The translations under genes and the position numbers were made by a program. The notes beneath the pieces were generated by a model. It had not been told where the DNA came from. It saw nothing but the letters and a program-made list of their open reading frames with translations, and did not search any database. A DNA stretch of 64,000 nt from Micrasema longulum (taxonomy: Eukaryota; Arthropoda; Insecta; Trichoptera; Brachycentridae): assembly GCA_022494885.1 (NCBI GenBank), contig JAGVSM010002973.1, positions 62,001 to 126,000 of the forward strand, read 5' to 3'. This document shows, piece by piece, positions 46,001 through 61,000 of this stretch; the first letter of the stretch is position 1; every line of letters starts with the position of its first letter.

Positions 46001-49000
46001 TAGTTGAGTCGCCTTCTGTTTGATGTGCGTATGCGGTTTCTGGACTATTCTTAATTCTATGGCTAAAATAATGACAAATTGAATGTGTTTGTTAACTTAG
46101 TGATTTGATCTGGGTACTGAAAATGCATAGTCCTGATAGAATAGAGCTTTCTCGGTGGGTAAGGAAATTACTATAGGTGGGTAATCAATTCTGAACTCGT
46201 ATTTTGTTGAAGAAAATATAAATAATTATGATTAAAAAAATTATATAGAAATGGCAGATGTTTATGGGAGTAGTACATGCGAGTTTCAATCATCATCATT
46301 CATCATTTCCCTTTCGATCATCTGCTACAAGAAGGTAAGGAGATCAGTCCTTTGTTTCAGGTGCCAGTCCAAAAACAATAAAATATTGCAGTTTAAACAA
46401 CCTTTATATTCAATGTTTCATGTCTACCCAGACAGGAATCGAACCCAAGATTTTATAAATGGTAGGCGAACACGCCAATCGCTACACAAGGAGGCAGACT
46501 TATCTCCACTCGATTTCCTTGTTCAGGATTTTTACCTGAGAGGAGCCATCGAATCAAAAACACTCGTCCAGCCATCTTCATTCGCCTGGACACAGAAATA
46601 GCGAGTTTCAATAGAAGCTTTAAGCTGTGCCACATTTCGAAACAAATATAAAAAATACGAAGTATTTTGAAATGTGAAGTTTGGCATTTGAATAGAAAGA
46701 TTGAGGAATCCGTTTAGGTCCATCCTGCGGGGAGTGTAGTACGTGATACTTACGGGGTGTACTGCAGCGCGGCGGTGAGTGGAGACGCGTGGCGAGCGTA
46801 GGCGGCCGCCATGGCACTGGCGGCCGAGGTGGGCACGGGGGGCGCCGGGGGCGCGGCGGGCGGCGCGGCCGCCGGGAAGTGCTGCAGGGCGGCACTGCGC
46901 GCCAGAGGCAAGTGCCTACTCCTCTGTATGGTAACGCCCCTGAGTGCCGCTGCTACATGCGCAACACACACACTCACAATGCGAACTCACGCGCTTCATT
47001 GCACTACTCGGACGACCGCATTAGATTTATACAAGAAAAGCGTCACGCATCGTTGGCCCTTCACCTATTGTCTCATGCTCAAATTATACGGATGATTGTG
47101 TAAAGTATGTATGTAAAAAATAAAATTAAAATATTAAAAATGCTAGTCTCCGCCGAGTCGTGCACACAAAGCTATTAGATGATTATCGAGAACAAACCGT
47201 AGATAAAATCTAAGGCGATATTCAGTCCAACGCCAAATCATAGTGGGTTATGAAACATACACGATGCGATGTATGAAATTCTCGAGAAAAATTAAGTATT
47301 TAGGGATGGACTGTTATCTCCTTGAGACTTTATCTCAATCTAAAAAAAGGCATTATTAGATTAGTAAGATGATTAACATGAAACAACATTACACAGGAAA
47401 ACTTGTGCAATCCCGAATGACAATACATTATACTGAGGTGTATTAGGAGAAAAACTACAGGAAAACATATATATATATATATATATATTTTATATATATA
47501 GGGCAGGTGGGGGGTAGCGGCGGTACCTCCTGCGCTGGGCGGCGTGGCGGGGGGTGAGCACCAGGGGGCTGGGGGCGGGGGAAGGGGGCGCCAGCCAAGG
47601 CCAACTCACGCCCGATACCCGCAGTCCTACTGACACAATACACATTCACTCTTTCGTCGGTACCACGGGCGCAGTTGCCGGCTAATCGCTTCTCCAATCC
47701 CGTGACAACTTCGGAGTTATGCTATTCGGAGACCATTCAAATTCTCTGCATAAAAAATGTGAAGTAAACCTTCTAACAATATAGACAGGTACTCTCGCGT
47801 TGATAGGTATTTCACGAGGATGCTGACTTCCTCCTGAATCCGAATTAATAATATGCGAGTACTTAAAATAAAAATACATTATTGAAACTGTTCTAAGACC
47901 AAATTTTACACGCAAAAAAAAACTGGATAGAGGAACATAAATAGTATCTAAACAATTAAGATAGATATTCAATAATATGTCAGTTTTTTCAAGTGAATAA
48001 AATGTTTACGAAGTCTTCGTACGATTGCCACGGGAACAGGACAATTGATTACTCAACAATTTCCTATCAATCCAAAAATGATTTTCATACATAGAGCTAA
48101 AGAAACATTCCATACTTGCAAATAATCACCTTTTACTATGTGATCTATTTTACGCATAACCAGCCTGCCTTTATATATGAACGGGATTATGTATCTATAT
48201 ATATATCTATTACAGTATTTAGGTACACAGGTATAAAAAAGAACATACTCAATACATCATTGTTGCAGCTACTAACATTTGAAAAAATGTAAACAAATAT
48301 AGATTAATAACAATTTAATAAAATACGTAAAGATAAATTAGGTCTTTTAGGAAAATGCTTAAATTTGAATGAGGCACACATAATATTTCGTAAGGGGTTG
48401 TGTATTTTACAAATGGCTTTTATTGTTCTATTAAACCATAAATCTATAGTGAATTAGACTTGATTATTTCTTCAAGTTGAACTAGGATTAACATTTAGTG
48501 CTATTTTTTTTCTGAATGGAATTAAGTCGATATAATATTATAGATTGCCAATTAAATAAACAATTTCAATTACATTAAAACAATTTTAGCGTTTACTGTA
48601 AATAATAATTTACTTGCATTCATGGCAGAATCACTCAAAAAGTTTAACATGCCATCAATATTATGTCAATCCAATATGCCTAGTTCCATAACCAACTTAC
48701 TAGCGTATTTAGGATATAACATTTAGGATAACGTACCTTCGGGCCATTGCACGCACACTGGAACAAGACAATACAAATCAAATATTATTTCATAAACTCA
48801 GAATCGATTTGTACTTTTATGGAAAAGCGATAATACTCGTAATTATCTGTGATTATGTGTATTTAGATTAAACAGTTGTGTGGAAAGTATGTATAAAAAT
48901 AGAACTTTCAACAGTTGACACATAATCTAAGAAGCATATGTGAAAAACTGAACATTTATAATAGAAGCAGCAATATAATTCATAATATTATTATCACTAT

Positions 49001-52000
49001 GACGGAAAACATAAAACAAACCATATAACTGTAAGAACACCACTAAGCACATAATATATAGTGAATAGTTCTAAATAAAGGGAAGCATTGGGTCTGCATT
49101 CAAACGACATCTCTACTTAATGTGTTTACTGTAAATACAACAATGAACATCAATTGTATCAAGTCTAATGATAAAACGGCTCTCTCACCCAATGTAGAGA
49201 CTGTTCCGTTCCTAGTCAGTAATACTGAGTGTAAAAAATAAAATTCTAGCTATAATAAAATCACCTAACAGTGACACAAAGCGGAAATACTATGAGTTAC
49301 AGATATGATTTGTAACAGTCGGGACCACTTTGTAAGTTAAACATAATAAATATATAAAGTAGTAGCATTGCGTTTATAAGATGCATACTTTTACAGAAGT
49401 AATCCCAAAGTAATTCAAATCAAAAGCTTTAAAATATATATAAGAGTGAAACTATCTACATTCCGAAAATTAAATATAAATTCATTCATGCAATTAGCCA
49501 ATTCATTTTTAAAATCAAATACTTAATAATTAAAATTATCTCGGATTTTTTTTAGATATTTGTCAGAACTGGATTGGCTAACTATATTCAGTAAACTTTG
49601 GTAGGCTAGACATTGGAATATTTTCTAGTGACGGATTGCCAATCCATTTCTTATTCACAAAATTAAATAGAGGTCAAAAAGAAATATGTCAATTATTCTC
49701 ACCATTGGGAAGGGCTGCCGGCTTCTTGGTTTGTACTCGAGCAGTGGCGTTGTTAACCTAACACAAGACAAGGGAGTGTGAATAATTGCACAGGTCTTTA
49801 ACATGTTTAGTGATAAGAGCAAATATATTCAAATTGATCAACATTTTACTCCAAATCAATTACATAAATGTATAAGGGAAGCTAAGTTAATAAAAGTTAT
49901 ATCAATAAGGAAATTTTAAAATCTGGGATTTTTAAAATCAATATAAAATTGTGAAAATAAAATAATTGGATTAAAATTTTCATAAAATAATTCAATAACA
50001 GATCTGAAATTTTAAAAATGGACTATTTTGGATTTTCAATCAATTTTTCTAAAAGTGATTTTCAAAAAACATAAAAATTGCGTTTTGTTTTAATGCTTCG
50101 ATTAAAGTTTTTAAAGAAAAATCATAATATATTATTTATATGTATTATATTGTAATTAGTCTGGGATTCGAACCCAGATGTGCAGAGTCAAAGGGTAAAT
50201 CAAACACTCCAATTACACAGAAAAAAACAGATTATTTTCATAGATATATCTGATAAAAAATGTTCAATAATTTTATTTTTTAGATAGATTTTAATTATGA
50301 TATATTATATTAGTGAGTGTTTGATTTAAACTTATTATTCTCGCGATAGTGAATTGTTTTGTCATAAGTCAGAAAAAAAAACTATGAAAGCAGATAAAAC
50401 ACTCATTTTTGACCATTTAAATAACAAATAATAGAATTCTGATGTTTTAGAGAAGAATTAATTGTATAACTAGGCAAAGGTCCATATTCCATAAATAATG
50501 AGTATTTTATATGCGAAACTATAATATTATGAACAGGTCAGTTGAAAAATAAAATGAATAAATAAATTCAGTAGAGCTTTACTATATTTATTTAAGCTTG
50601 AATTATATATATGTGAAAACAAAGAATAAGGCAATTAGTGAATTCAGCTTATCTTCCAACTGTAGTTAAAATGAATTTGGGATCGTAAGTAGATAATGTA
50701 TTAAAAATTATTATGAAATGGGAAAGAAAAGTTAAAGTTGAAATCCCCAAAAGGGTAAAACAATGTGGCATTTAAAGGCCTCGTGAACAGTGAAACTGAA
50801 TAAAGTTACTTCATGAGAGCTCACAAAAAAACTTCTTACCTCTCGTTTCTCCCGGTGGTTTAAGATCTACAATCTCTCTCTCTCTCTCTCTCTCTCACAA
50901 CCTTTTTTTGATCGGCACTTTATATGGCCGTCTAGAGAGTAAAGGGATAACACAAATGTTGATTTGTTTCAATTGACTTAAGAAAATTAAAACTAGAACT
51001 TGGATGCCAAGTCACACTCGGTGACCGGGCATTCATGTTTTATTTAACACAAGAAAATCCAAGTAATTTCACAATCCACATGATGAGTCTTTCAACATGA
51101 TAGATTATTTAAATTGAGAGTTGTTACAAGGCATTTGATACTGGGAAATGAGGCAGGTGAGGGTATCTGCTATCTGTAGTGACATATAGGTTTATCGAAT
51201 CATCAAAACATTAGTCAGAAACGTATGAAAAACATACCGAGTAAGCGATGAAATTTAGAATGAGATGCCATGGGCATTATTACATGTCTACAGAGCAGAT
51301 GGAAAGGTGGGGGGGAGAGGAAGGAAGTTACAGTTAAATAAGTGCTACCACAGATGGTAAATCATAGAGATCATGCACACCTCTATCTTTCTGCCCTCAA
51401 CCACGGTGCCGTGAAGTCTCTCTCGTGCTCGCTCCGCATCACCACTATTTGCGAATGTTACAAAACCGAATCCCTGCATGCAAGACAGACAAAACATGCA
51501 TTAAAAACAGCGTCGCTCAAAAACAACGTGCAACAAAAATTAACATGTATGCATCGCATATTGTATCGGAGAGGTTTCATGTATTTCAAAATTGCACTTT
51601 GAGCGTACGATACATTTTATAAGCATTTGAGATCTAAACACATTAAACAAATGATAAACAAGGTGCTTTCCCCACTGTACGAATACAACAGATCTGATGT
51701 AGACTGGCGAGAGTCCACAGTTACTGTTTACTGGGTTTCATATCTATGTGGTTATATATACACTATTCCATCCAACTACCATCATTACGGATCATTAAGT
51801 CAACACAACAACCAGGCGAATGGAAGCTTGGTAGGGACCGAACTAGGGGGCTTTTTATCACTCGGATTAAGTCAAGTATTTAGAGGGAAAAGAAATCCAT
51901 CTGTAAGGTACGAGTATCTAACAGTAACGAGTACACCTATTTTGCTAATTAGAACAAGAAGACAATGGAAACATAATAGAACCGGGTGATTGGTGTGATG

Positions 52001-55000
52001 AAACATCGGATGTAGTTGGATTTGAAGTGTATCGATGGTTTCCACAATTATCAGTTTAGAAAACTTAGAGTGTAAAATAGGGATATTTTACTAAATTTAC
52101 ATATATTGTATTAGCAAATATCTATCTTTATAACAATGTGTTAAGCGGCTAATTTAACTATAGAAGAGTGATGATGATTAATTATAGCATTACCATAAAA
52201 TTATAAGCACTTCCTTTTACCAAATATAAATATTGATGTAAATGAACAGAATGTAGGTATTAATTACGCAAGTAAAATCATGTAATAGATTACTTGCCAA
52301 GAACTGTACTACTTAAGCTGTGATCCAAGCCACATTCAATTATGTACAAAATTTAGGTGCCAAAGTCACATACTACACTGAAAAAATCGAGCCACATTAC
52401 AAGATATTAACATTATTTTAGTAAATTGTGATCAGAGGTCTCGAGAATAGATCCTCAGACATGCGTCGAGAATGCCAGAACACATAGTTGGAAACTATGA
52501 AAGATTTTGATGCAAAACAACTCCAAAAATTAGCATTAAATTTCTGAGATATCAAATACAATCAAACTTTAACGGTTACATTGAGTAATCAATTACTGGA
52601 TCTTTCTATGTGTATGCATTTAAATACAATTAGATTCACAACAATTTAGAGTAAATCCTAAATAATCTTATCACACAACCTATGTTTCTAATAAAACAAG
52701 AATTTATGGAAAGAAAGTAATCAAATAAAGTCTATGAAACTATGAGCAAATGTTCATACCTAGTATTAAATAAAAGGACAACACGAATATCAATCCAATC
52801 GGGTCAACAGAAATATGGGATGATGTTTGCTTGGTTTCATTTCAAAGGATTTCTTGTGTATTTCATTTCTAATGGAATATTAACAGTTTCCACGAAATCA
52901 TCTTAAAACTTAAACTGAGACTGTTTGAAAATAAAACATTCAAGTCTAAGGTGCATAAAATCCCATTCAATTATTGTAAATACACAATTATCAAAATGTG
53001 AAATGTTTTTTGCTTGATACTATCTATGCAGGTGTCACAGAAAGGAATATCAGTGTCTCTGATTTACTTTTCACAATAAGCGTTGCTTCTATTTAAATGT
53101 ATGTTTATTTGAGTATACAGTATTGATGAGAAATACACGAAAATAATAATAACGGCTAATTTCTACAGCATCATTTTTATGATACATCAACTAAATGGCA
53201 CTTAATCATCTCTGCCAAAACAGAAACTTGACAAAAAGTTATTAAAATATTGTAACTCGAGGAAGTGTTTTGTTTTCTCATCAGATATGAAAGAATATTT
53301 GTGGTTGGATTAGGCATTTCGAATGTTATATAGGTAAATACTATTAAATAAATACTGTAAAACAAATAGAGCAAACCATTGGTGTAAATATACAGAGACA
53401 ATAGAAAAAGAAAACGTATATATTCACACTGAAGTCAGTGTTACTGAAATATCAACATTAGAAGATTATTAAGTAAAAAAGAAGGTATTTGTATTATCAA
53501 ACGAGCACGGACTACTGAGGTGGATCACCAAAATGTCACAAGGAAAGCGGTAACATTAAGCAAAACAATCCAATCAATATGATAATGGTTGGAGTACTAT
53601 TAAGAAAAAGAAATCATAAGATAAAAAAGGCGATATTAGGTTGTATAATATGAATAGGAAGTATCACACTTAGAGTCATTGCTATTCAATAAAAATCAAG
53701 CGGAAAGAACTAGGAATCATCTTTTCGAATTGTTGTGAAAACCTCGATTTAAAGCCTGAATTACCTCTCATTATTATCTCTCAAAACATTATTGAATTTA
53801 CTATAAGAAGTCATTAGAACCAACGTGAAGTGTGAAAAATGCAAGTTACGATGTAAGATTATTATTTTTGAACAAGTCTATTAATTAATAAAAAGAGCAA
53901 ATATGCATTGTAAAAATTGTGCTCATGATTTATATCCCTAAATAAATTTGTAATCTTGCATATTAATCACACTACAAGTTGTTAAAGAAGGGCATGCCCT
54001 TTGAATTAAACTTGTGATATCAGTATGTAATTACACGGATAATTAAAAAAATATATATATCACAAATTGTTTCAAAAGAACATGGCTTCCTTCCTTGAGT
54101 ATGTAAAAAGAGATCACTCAATATATTTTGGCAGCATGACAAGACAATATAAAATTTGATTGAATTATTAAAAAAAAAAATTCGTATAAAAAATAAAAAT
54201 GCACGATCTATCTAGATGCCAACATATTTTGCCTGATCTTAAATATCAAATCTATCATAAATAACAGGGGGAGTTTACTAATGCCTATGTTTCAATTCAA
54301 AAATAAAACCAGACATGAGGTTTTTATATGGCTATAATATTACACATTTTATATTCAAAAGCAAATTAACACTGGGAATGATGTTCAATAAAAATGTGCT
54401 AATTTAAGAAACATTTGCAAAGTGAACTCAATTGATGGAATAATGTTACAGATACCTTGTTAAAAAATTCCCGTTGCTGACAAAATATTTTCTGTTAATA
54501 ATTAAGGACATTACTGCTTATTTAAAAATAAAACAAATTGAAAGAAAATACATAAATTAAAAGCTTGTGTGGCATGAGTGTGAGGAGATATACTTTATGA
54601 TTAAATGCAGACAATATTGACTATGAATGTATAACTTTAATTTAAAACCACAGGGCGTGGATTTGACAGCTGATTAACTTATCAATAACTGAATTATTAA
54701 ATTATGTAAATTGTTATTTTTTATAGAACATTTAAGGTAATGAGTATTGAATATTGAACAGTTTTGTTGATTGTATATGTTAACTGTTTCTAATATATTT
54801 AAAAATCTGAAACAAAATCAAATAAATAATCGAAAACAGCACTTTAATAGTTCTTACATTCAACGGGAATCAAATAACAAGGAATAATCTAGGGTTGATT
54901 TACCAAAATAATTTTTAAATAAATAAATTGATGCTTACCTTAGATCCTCTTTCGTTAAAAATTATTTCAACGTCTAGTATTGTCCCATATTGCTGTAAAG

Positions 55001-58000
55001 TAATACATAAACGTTCATTAATAATACATCGTAATACCAGATAAAAAATAAAAATCAGACTCCCATTTGGAAAGAAGGCGAAGTCTCAAAATGCAATATA
55101 ATATAATATATATAATGCTATATATAAAGGCAAATAATAAATATTATGAAATGGGAAAAAAATCTTCATTTAAAGTAAACTATAGGACAAATGCGTTAAA
55201 CGATTCATAAATGATATTATAGAAATCCGCCTCATGGTGTAATGGTCAGCGCATTCGTCAAAGTATAGTTATTTTAATAAATAATATGAATTTTTAAATT
55301 TAGTTGTGTTTTATTTCAAGTGTACCAGTGTGTATTATACGGAAATGTGTTTGCGATTGTTGAATGGACTGAATAAGTCTGTAAATAAATTACAACAGAG
55401 GTGAAGAACATTTTATAGAATATATTAATATTGATAACTCCCAAGGGGGTTAAACCCAGTTCTCGTCTAAAAAAATTTAGTCAAACTAAAAATATTGTTG
55501 ATAAAACCAGCTGGTCCAAGAATAAATATAAAAATTGAAAAGTATTTTCAGGGGTTGAATGTGGGTGAAATAATTCAATGGAAATCTCACCGGCATTAAT
55601 AAAGGTTTCAGCTCTTTAATTTTACAAAGATCAATGGAAAAATTGAAGGAATACAGATGTTCAAATGGTGAATGTTACACAGTGTATAAAGTGGCCACTT
55701 AAACCAGCCTATGTCCGGGCATAAGCCCTGTAAATGCCTAGTCTTCCATATTTCCATCTCAAAAATGTTTTCCCTTACTGTCGCATCAAATATAGATCTT
55801 AATCTCCCAAGGGAGGAAATCCAGCAGTCTACAAACATTTGAAAATACTCAAAACATTGTTGATAAATAAAACTGTTTAATTATAGGTTGCTAACTCTGT
55901 TACTTCCCGCTGTAATCGGGATCCAGGGTCTGCGTTGAATAGAAAAATAATAACGTATTATAAAGGTAGGTGGTACTTACACCGAACATGGTCCTCAGGT
56001 CGGGATCTCTAAATCTGAAGGGTATGTTTGAGACGTGGAGGCGCTTGGGCTGGCCGAGAGCCCCCTTGTCGGCAGCCGGGGCGGCCTGGGGTCCCGCCGG
56101 GCAGGCCAGCGCGCCCTCGGGCCCCCCGCCTGCCCCCAGCAGCGAGCCGCCCGCCTCTGGCTCCGTTTGCTGCAACGCACCAGTCTCCATGGGAAATACA
56201 CATCACATGGGTTTCAAAGCAGTAGTAACAAAACATAATCGAAATCATAAAACACAACGATCTTTCGATCCAGAGATACGGCACTAATGTTAATGCGTTC
56301 ATAGCAATCTACAGTTGAAATATATACAAAGGACACTATGACTCTTCCATCTCCATCACCAAAAATAATCAGAGTTTGTCAATCATCTCATTAATCCAAA
56401 TCAAGACTTTAATAACGATACAGGAGTTGAAATTTTCCATTCAAGTACCCACTAAAAAGAACTTACATGGAGGTATTTCACAAAAAAAAGCTTTGATAAA
56501 TAGTATTCTAATAAATGAACAAATTTCTTTTCAATAGAGCCCCCTTTTTTATTTGAAAATTAACCAATCATGTAACTTTCAACCTCATATCCCCTTCTCT
56601 TCCTACCCCTCCGCCCACCACACACACATTCTGCAACACATCCCTAAATATTATTAAACAAATTTTGGTGCATGTTCGGATATGGTGGTGTTTGCATCCC
56701 CTTTAACTCTGCATGTAATTTATGTATTTTTTCGTAAAGACTAGTGTATTTTAGTATTTGCATATTGGTGTAGTGAGTGACGAAGATACGGGTACGTCTC
56801 AAAACCGGTAGACATAAAAAAGTCGGTAATTAGTTATATACTAATATTTATTAACATTTGTCAAAATGTTTGACCACAAAGTTAGTGCTTTGAACATAAA
56901 TGATAAATATGCTTTCTCTATTCAATTTCACGCCTTTTTGTAAATATGAATATGTTGCACCCCCAGAACTATAATATGGGTGTATAAATTGACCATTTTG
57001 CTGAACTAAAAAAGTTTTTTTTTAATGTTAATGCTCGTAACTTAATGTATACTGACATTATAATGACCAGTATTCTTTATATTTTTATCATTTTACTGTA
57101 AAAATTCATTTTTAAAATTTTATTTATTTATACTTTTACAATGTTTGTATTCTTTTTTTTATACAGAATAATGTTCCCTCACTGGGGTGTCCCGTGCCGA
57201 GGGAAGAACCTTAGAGTTATAAGGCGCCACTGCAGAGACGGCATTTCGCTCTATTGCATAATACACAACCATTGCAATTATTTAATTTGGATTTAGTTTT
57301 ATAAACGTGTAACGGCGGTTTCGGTTTGCGCTTGCGATTCTCGACCTGAGTACCTAAGCCCCATGTTTTGGTATGCCGATCATGGTCGGCAAATGCGCGA
57401 ACGACTACACTACGAGGCAGACTTATCGCCACTCGGTTTCCTTTTTCCACCAGAATTCCGCCTTGATGCTTCTGATGACTACCTTTAGGAAGTGGAGTGC
57501 AGATTAGTCCACCTGGTGATCTAGTGGTTAGAGGGTTTGCCTACACTGCATAAGATTCCCAATAAGGTTATCGTGAAATATTTGTTTGAAAATGCATTTT
57601 TACACTACCATTCCATGGTTCCTAGACTGGAAGTCGGCAAATGTTCTTACGACTTTCTTGCAAACTAAATTAGAATGAAAAATATTTTAAATAAGCCAAA
57701 GCTTAGTAGACATGAAATGTAATTTTGATTGTTTAGGAGAGAAACTTACACATCATATTTTTTGTTGTTTTGGATTTAGCTCCTTATATCGTATCTCTGA
57801 ATTGAAACATTAAAAAAACAAGTATAATTGCGATTCATTCGACACCACAAACATTACAGTAGCATAATACTAAGGATCCTTCTTACATAAACTATCGTAA
57901 GCAAATAATTCGTTATTATTTTACAAAAAAAATGTTTTACTGAAGCAATTTGCGACTAATTGAAAAAAAAATGCATTAAGTAATAAAATCTAATTATGAT

Positions 58001-61000
58001 AAAATGCAGAATTTATAAGACAATAATTTACGTAAGAAGGATGGATAGATAAAATATAAATGCGCAAAAAGCTCTATTAAATTCAATTAAAGCTCTATTT
58101 AATTAAATGTATAACTAAACAATTATTACAATTTGTTGAAAAATCAATTTGAAAAATCATTATGATAATTTCACTAAATGTTATCTACCAGTATATCTGA
58201 AACATTAAGGTAAATAGCAATCAATTATTGATTCTACAGAAAAAAATACTGCCATTGTCTGAAAAAGTCCCATTTTCGAAAAGTGGGATTTAAAAAAAAG
58301 TAATATTACTTTTCTAATTTAGTCTACTTTTTCTTTGCATTAATTTCGTGCAACATTATTAATTCACTAACCAAGAAAATAAGAGTTAATAGCAATGTTA
58401 TAAAAAATATTCTGTGAAGCTACCTTCGAATAAATCCAATAGATAGTAAAGTTCACTTCGAAATTATCTTCCATGAAATTTTATCCACGGAATCGGCGGG
58501 TGTAGGAGCGTTGCGAAATCACATTTTGTGAATGAGCAAAGAAAACTATTTCAGGAAAGTACGAACATGTTTGGAGAAAAATCTCATAACGTGATGTCGA
58601 AACTCGTAAAGTGTTATGTTTGAAGGTACAAGTAGGTATACAATATACGGCCTTATTTGAAGAAAGGAAAAAGCCAATAAACATACATCTGCGATTCGGA
58701 GAAAGCGAGGATATTTCGCGAATACACATGTTTTGATATTATTTATCTGAAATAGAAAAACAAGTAGGCAAACAATATGCCTTTTAAATGATCTATTTAT
58801 TATAAAAGTAAATAAAATCAAGAAATATAACAACCAAATACAACAATTCGATAACACGAGTATGTTTTTAGAACAAGAACTAAACGATAGGGTGGCGTAC
58901 ATGCCTAATTCGCAAATAGTTCTAGAGCGACTTTATTGTCCATGTTTAAAATATATATTTTTTACATACTATAAAAAGTTGAAAAGCAATGATAAAAACT
59001 ATCCAATCCCCAACAAGTTCTATAAAATGGTGTTGGTAAGTTTAACCTAAAAGTTTCATGTAGAGCAATAAACGACACAAGTATTCGAATATACGAGTAT
59101 TACAGTTCGTGTTTATTTACCGTTTTTAGAATCAAACTCGTCAATCTTTTTCACTTCAATCCCAGCATAAGCCGACTGCGGCGGTTTTCAATTTAAAATA
59201 AAGCGAAGGGGCAAAATATCGAACTAAGTCGGTGAGATCGATGTGGCTACTTGAAGAGAAGCATCCTTGTAGGGCGGAAAAGCTGCTAGCAGTCGAGCAT
59301 TTTAATTAAAGCGAGACGAGGTTGGGGCGAGGATTGGCTATACGAACTATTCCGATCAGGATTTACAGACATTTACGTGTTGAAAGGCCGCCGGATTCGG
59401 AATTGAAAGCGAAAGGACGAAGGATTTTATTTTGGAATAGCATTGACCATTTTTGGATAGCCACAATATTCAGGCTTCGGAAGTTAAACATGTATGACTA
59501 GGTATCTTTTATCGAGTAAAATGTATGCCTAGAATAATTATTTATAAAACAATTGAAGTAAAAAATCATATTTCTTTTTTTATATGTATCTCATTAATCT
59601 CCTTCCTCACAAACCTCTGTTGGGGTGCTTCTCTCTTGTTTTATTTTAGATGCGAATGTGCATTAGTTCTTTCTTACTATTCGTTTAAAAACTTATAATT
59701 TTTCTTTTTAATTTATTTATATATACGGCCTAACCCATAATAAAACAAAATAATAAAATACTTTAGTGGATAACTTCATTATATATTATAAATTAATGAT
59801 AAAAAAAGGAATAACCCACGCACAGACATATACGTTATTGTGGACAATTTTTAAAAACAATGATTTTTGATCTTACATAATGTACATATAATATTATATT
59901 TTAAGGTTTTTTGTCATTTTTTAATTTATTTTATTGTTTAAAAAATGTTTTTTTTTTCTTGTTAATTTTGATTGCATATTTTTGTTGCGTAATATGTACA
60001 ATCATGTAATTTTATATAGTAAATATATCTGTACCTTAAAGGATAAACTACAGAAGTGAACGAAATGTTGAGGAAATAATATTTTGTGATTATGCGATTT
60101 CCAAAACATTATAACTTTTTAATCAAATGAGATAATTTCAATCAATAAAAACTTTTTATGTAAAATATTGATTATTTTGATAATAGTAGTAGGTACACAT
60201 TTAAAAAGCGTATGTGGTACTGATGTTTTTTGCAGTAAATCAAAGTGGACTTCAGTGTTTTATTCCCGTATATAATAGCTTCTTTTAAATTATTGATTTA
60301 TATATAAATAATCGAGATCAGATCAGGTAGGTTTTAAGTCTTTTACGAAACATCATGTCATTGATGCAGTTTCGAACGGCTGGGAGAACGTGAGAGAGTA
60401 TTCTATGCCACAGGACAGCGATGGGTAACTTATGACACGCGTGTCAGAGGTGCCAATACATTTTGGGTGACACGCATCGTTCATGGACGGTCTTGCTATG
60501 ATTACGAAATCAAAAGGTTTCAAATGGATGCAATGTGAACACATCTGGAGACCATATTCTCGGCGATGATTAATATTAAAAGAAATTAAAGAAATCGACT
60601 GACTGATGAAGTTTGTAACTGCTTGTGTTTAAAATGTACAAAATACACCTACCAACCATGAAAAAGTTGAGTGATTTTCTAAAATTTGACCAACAAACTA
60701 AGCCAAAATAATATTTTATTTTTATGTATCGCATCTTAATATTTTTTTAAGTTTAGTAATTTTGGAATTGCTCCGCCCGTGACGTCACTAATTGTCGTCG
60801 GTGATTTGTCCTGACTGGTGAGTTGGCTTCCCGGAAACTGGAAATCTATTACAACACATAACAACGCCGTAGTTGATTGGTTGATTAGCAAGACTTGTAA
60901 CGTAGTTCAACATAAGTGGTCCATTTTTATTAATGTTTGCAAACATTTTCGAGAAACTTCACAGTACAATAATTAAATGTTCCGATGTTTACTGCGTGTA

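Noticed and set aside
46789..47103. Gly/Arg-rich plus-strand frames of about 100 codons
   Set aside because: They lie opposite the Ala/Pro-rich Rbfox exon at 46754-46952; GC-rich antisense gives Gly/Arg by default.
47455..47697. 80-codon minus-strand frame across the GC-rich intronic block
   Set aside because: It runs into a (TA)n tract and has no domain; only the 42-nt spliced reading within it is worth testing.
51342..51989. Plus-strand frames of 86 and 120 codons
   Set aside because: One is antisense to the 93-nt RRM exon; the other has no motif, no neighbouring exon signals and lies in intron.
55970..56302. Several frames on both strands around 56.0-56.3 kb
   Set aside because: Only the minus-strand frame ending [12 protein letters not shown] matches Rbfox; the others are shadows of the same GC-rich exon.
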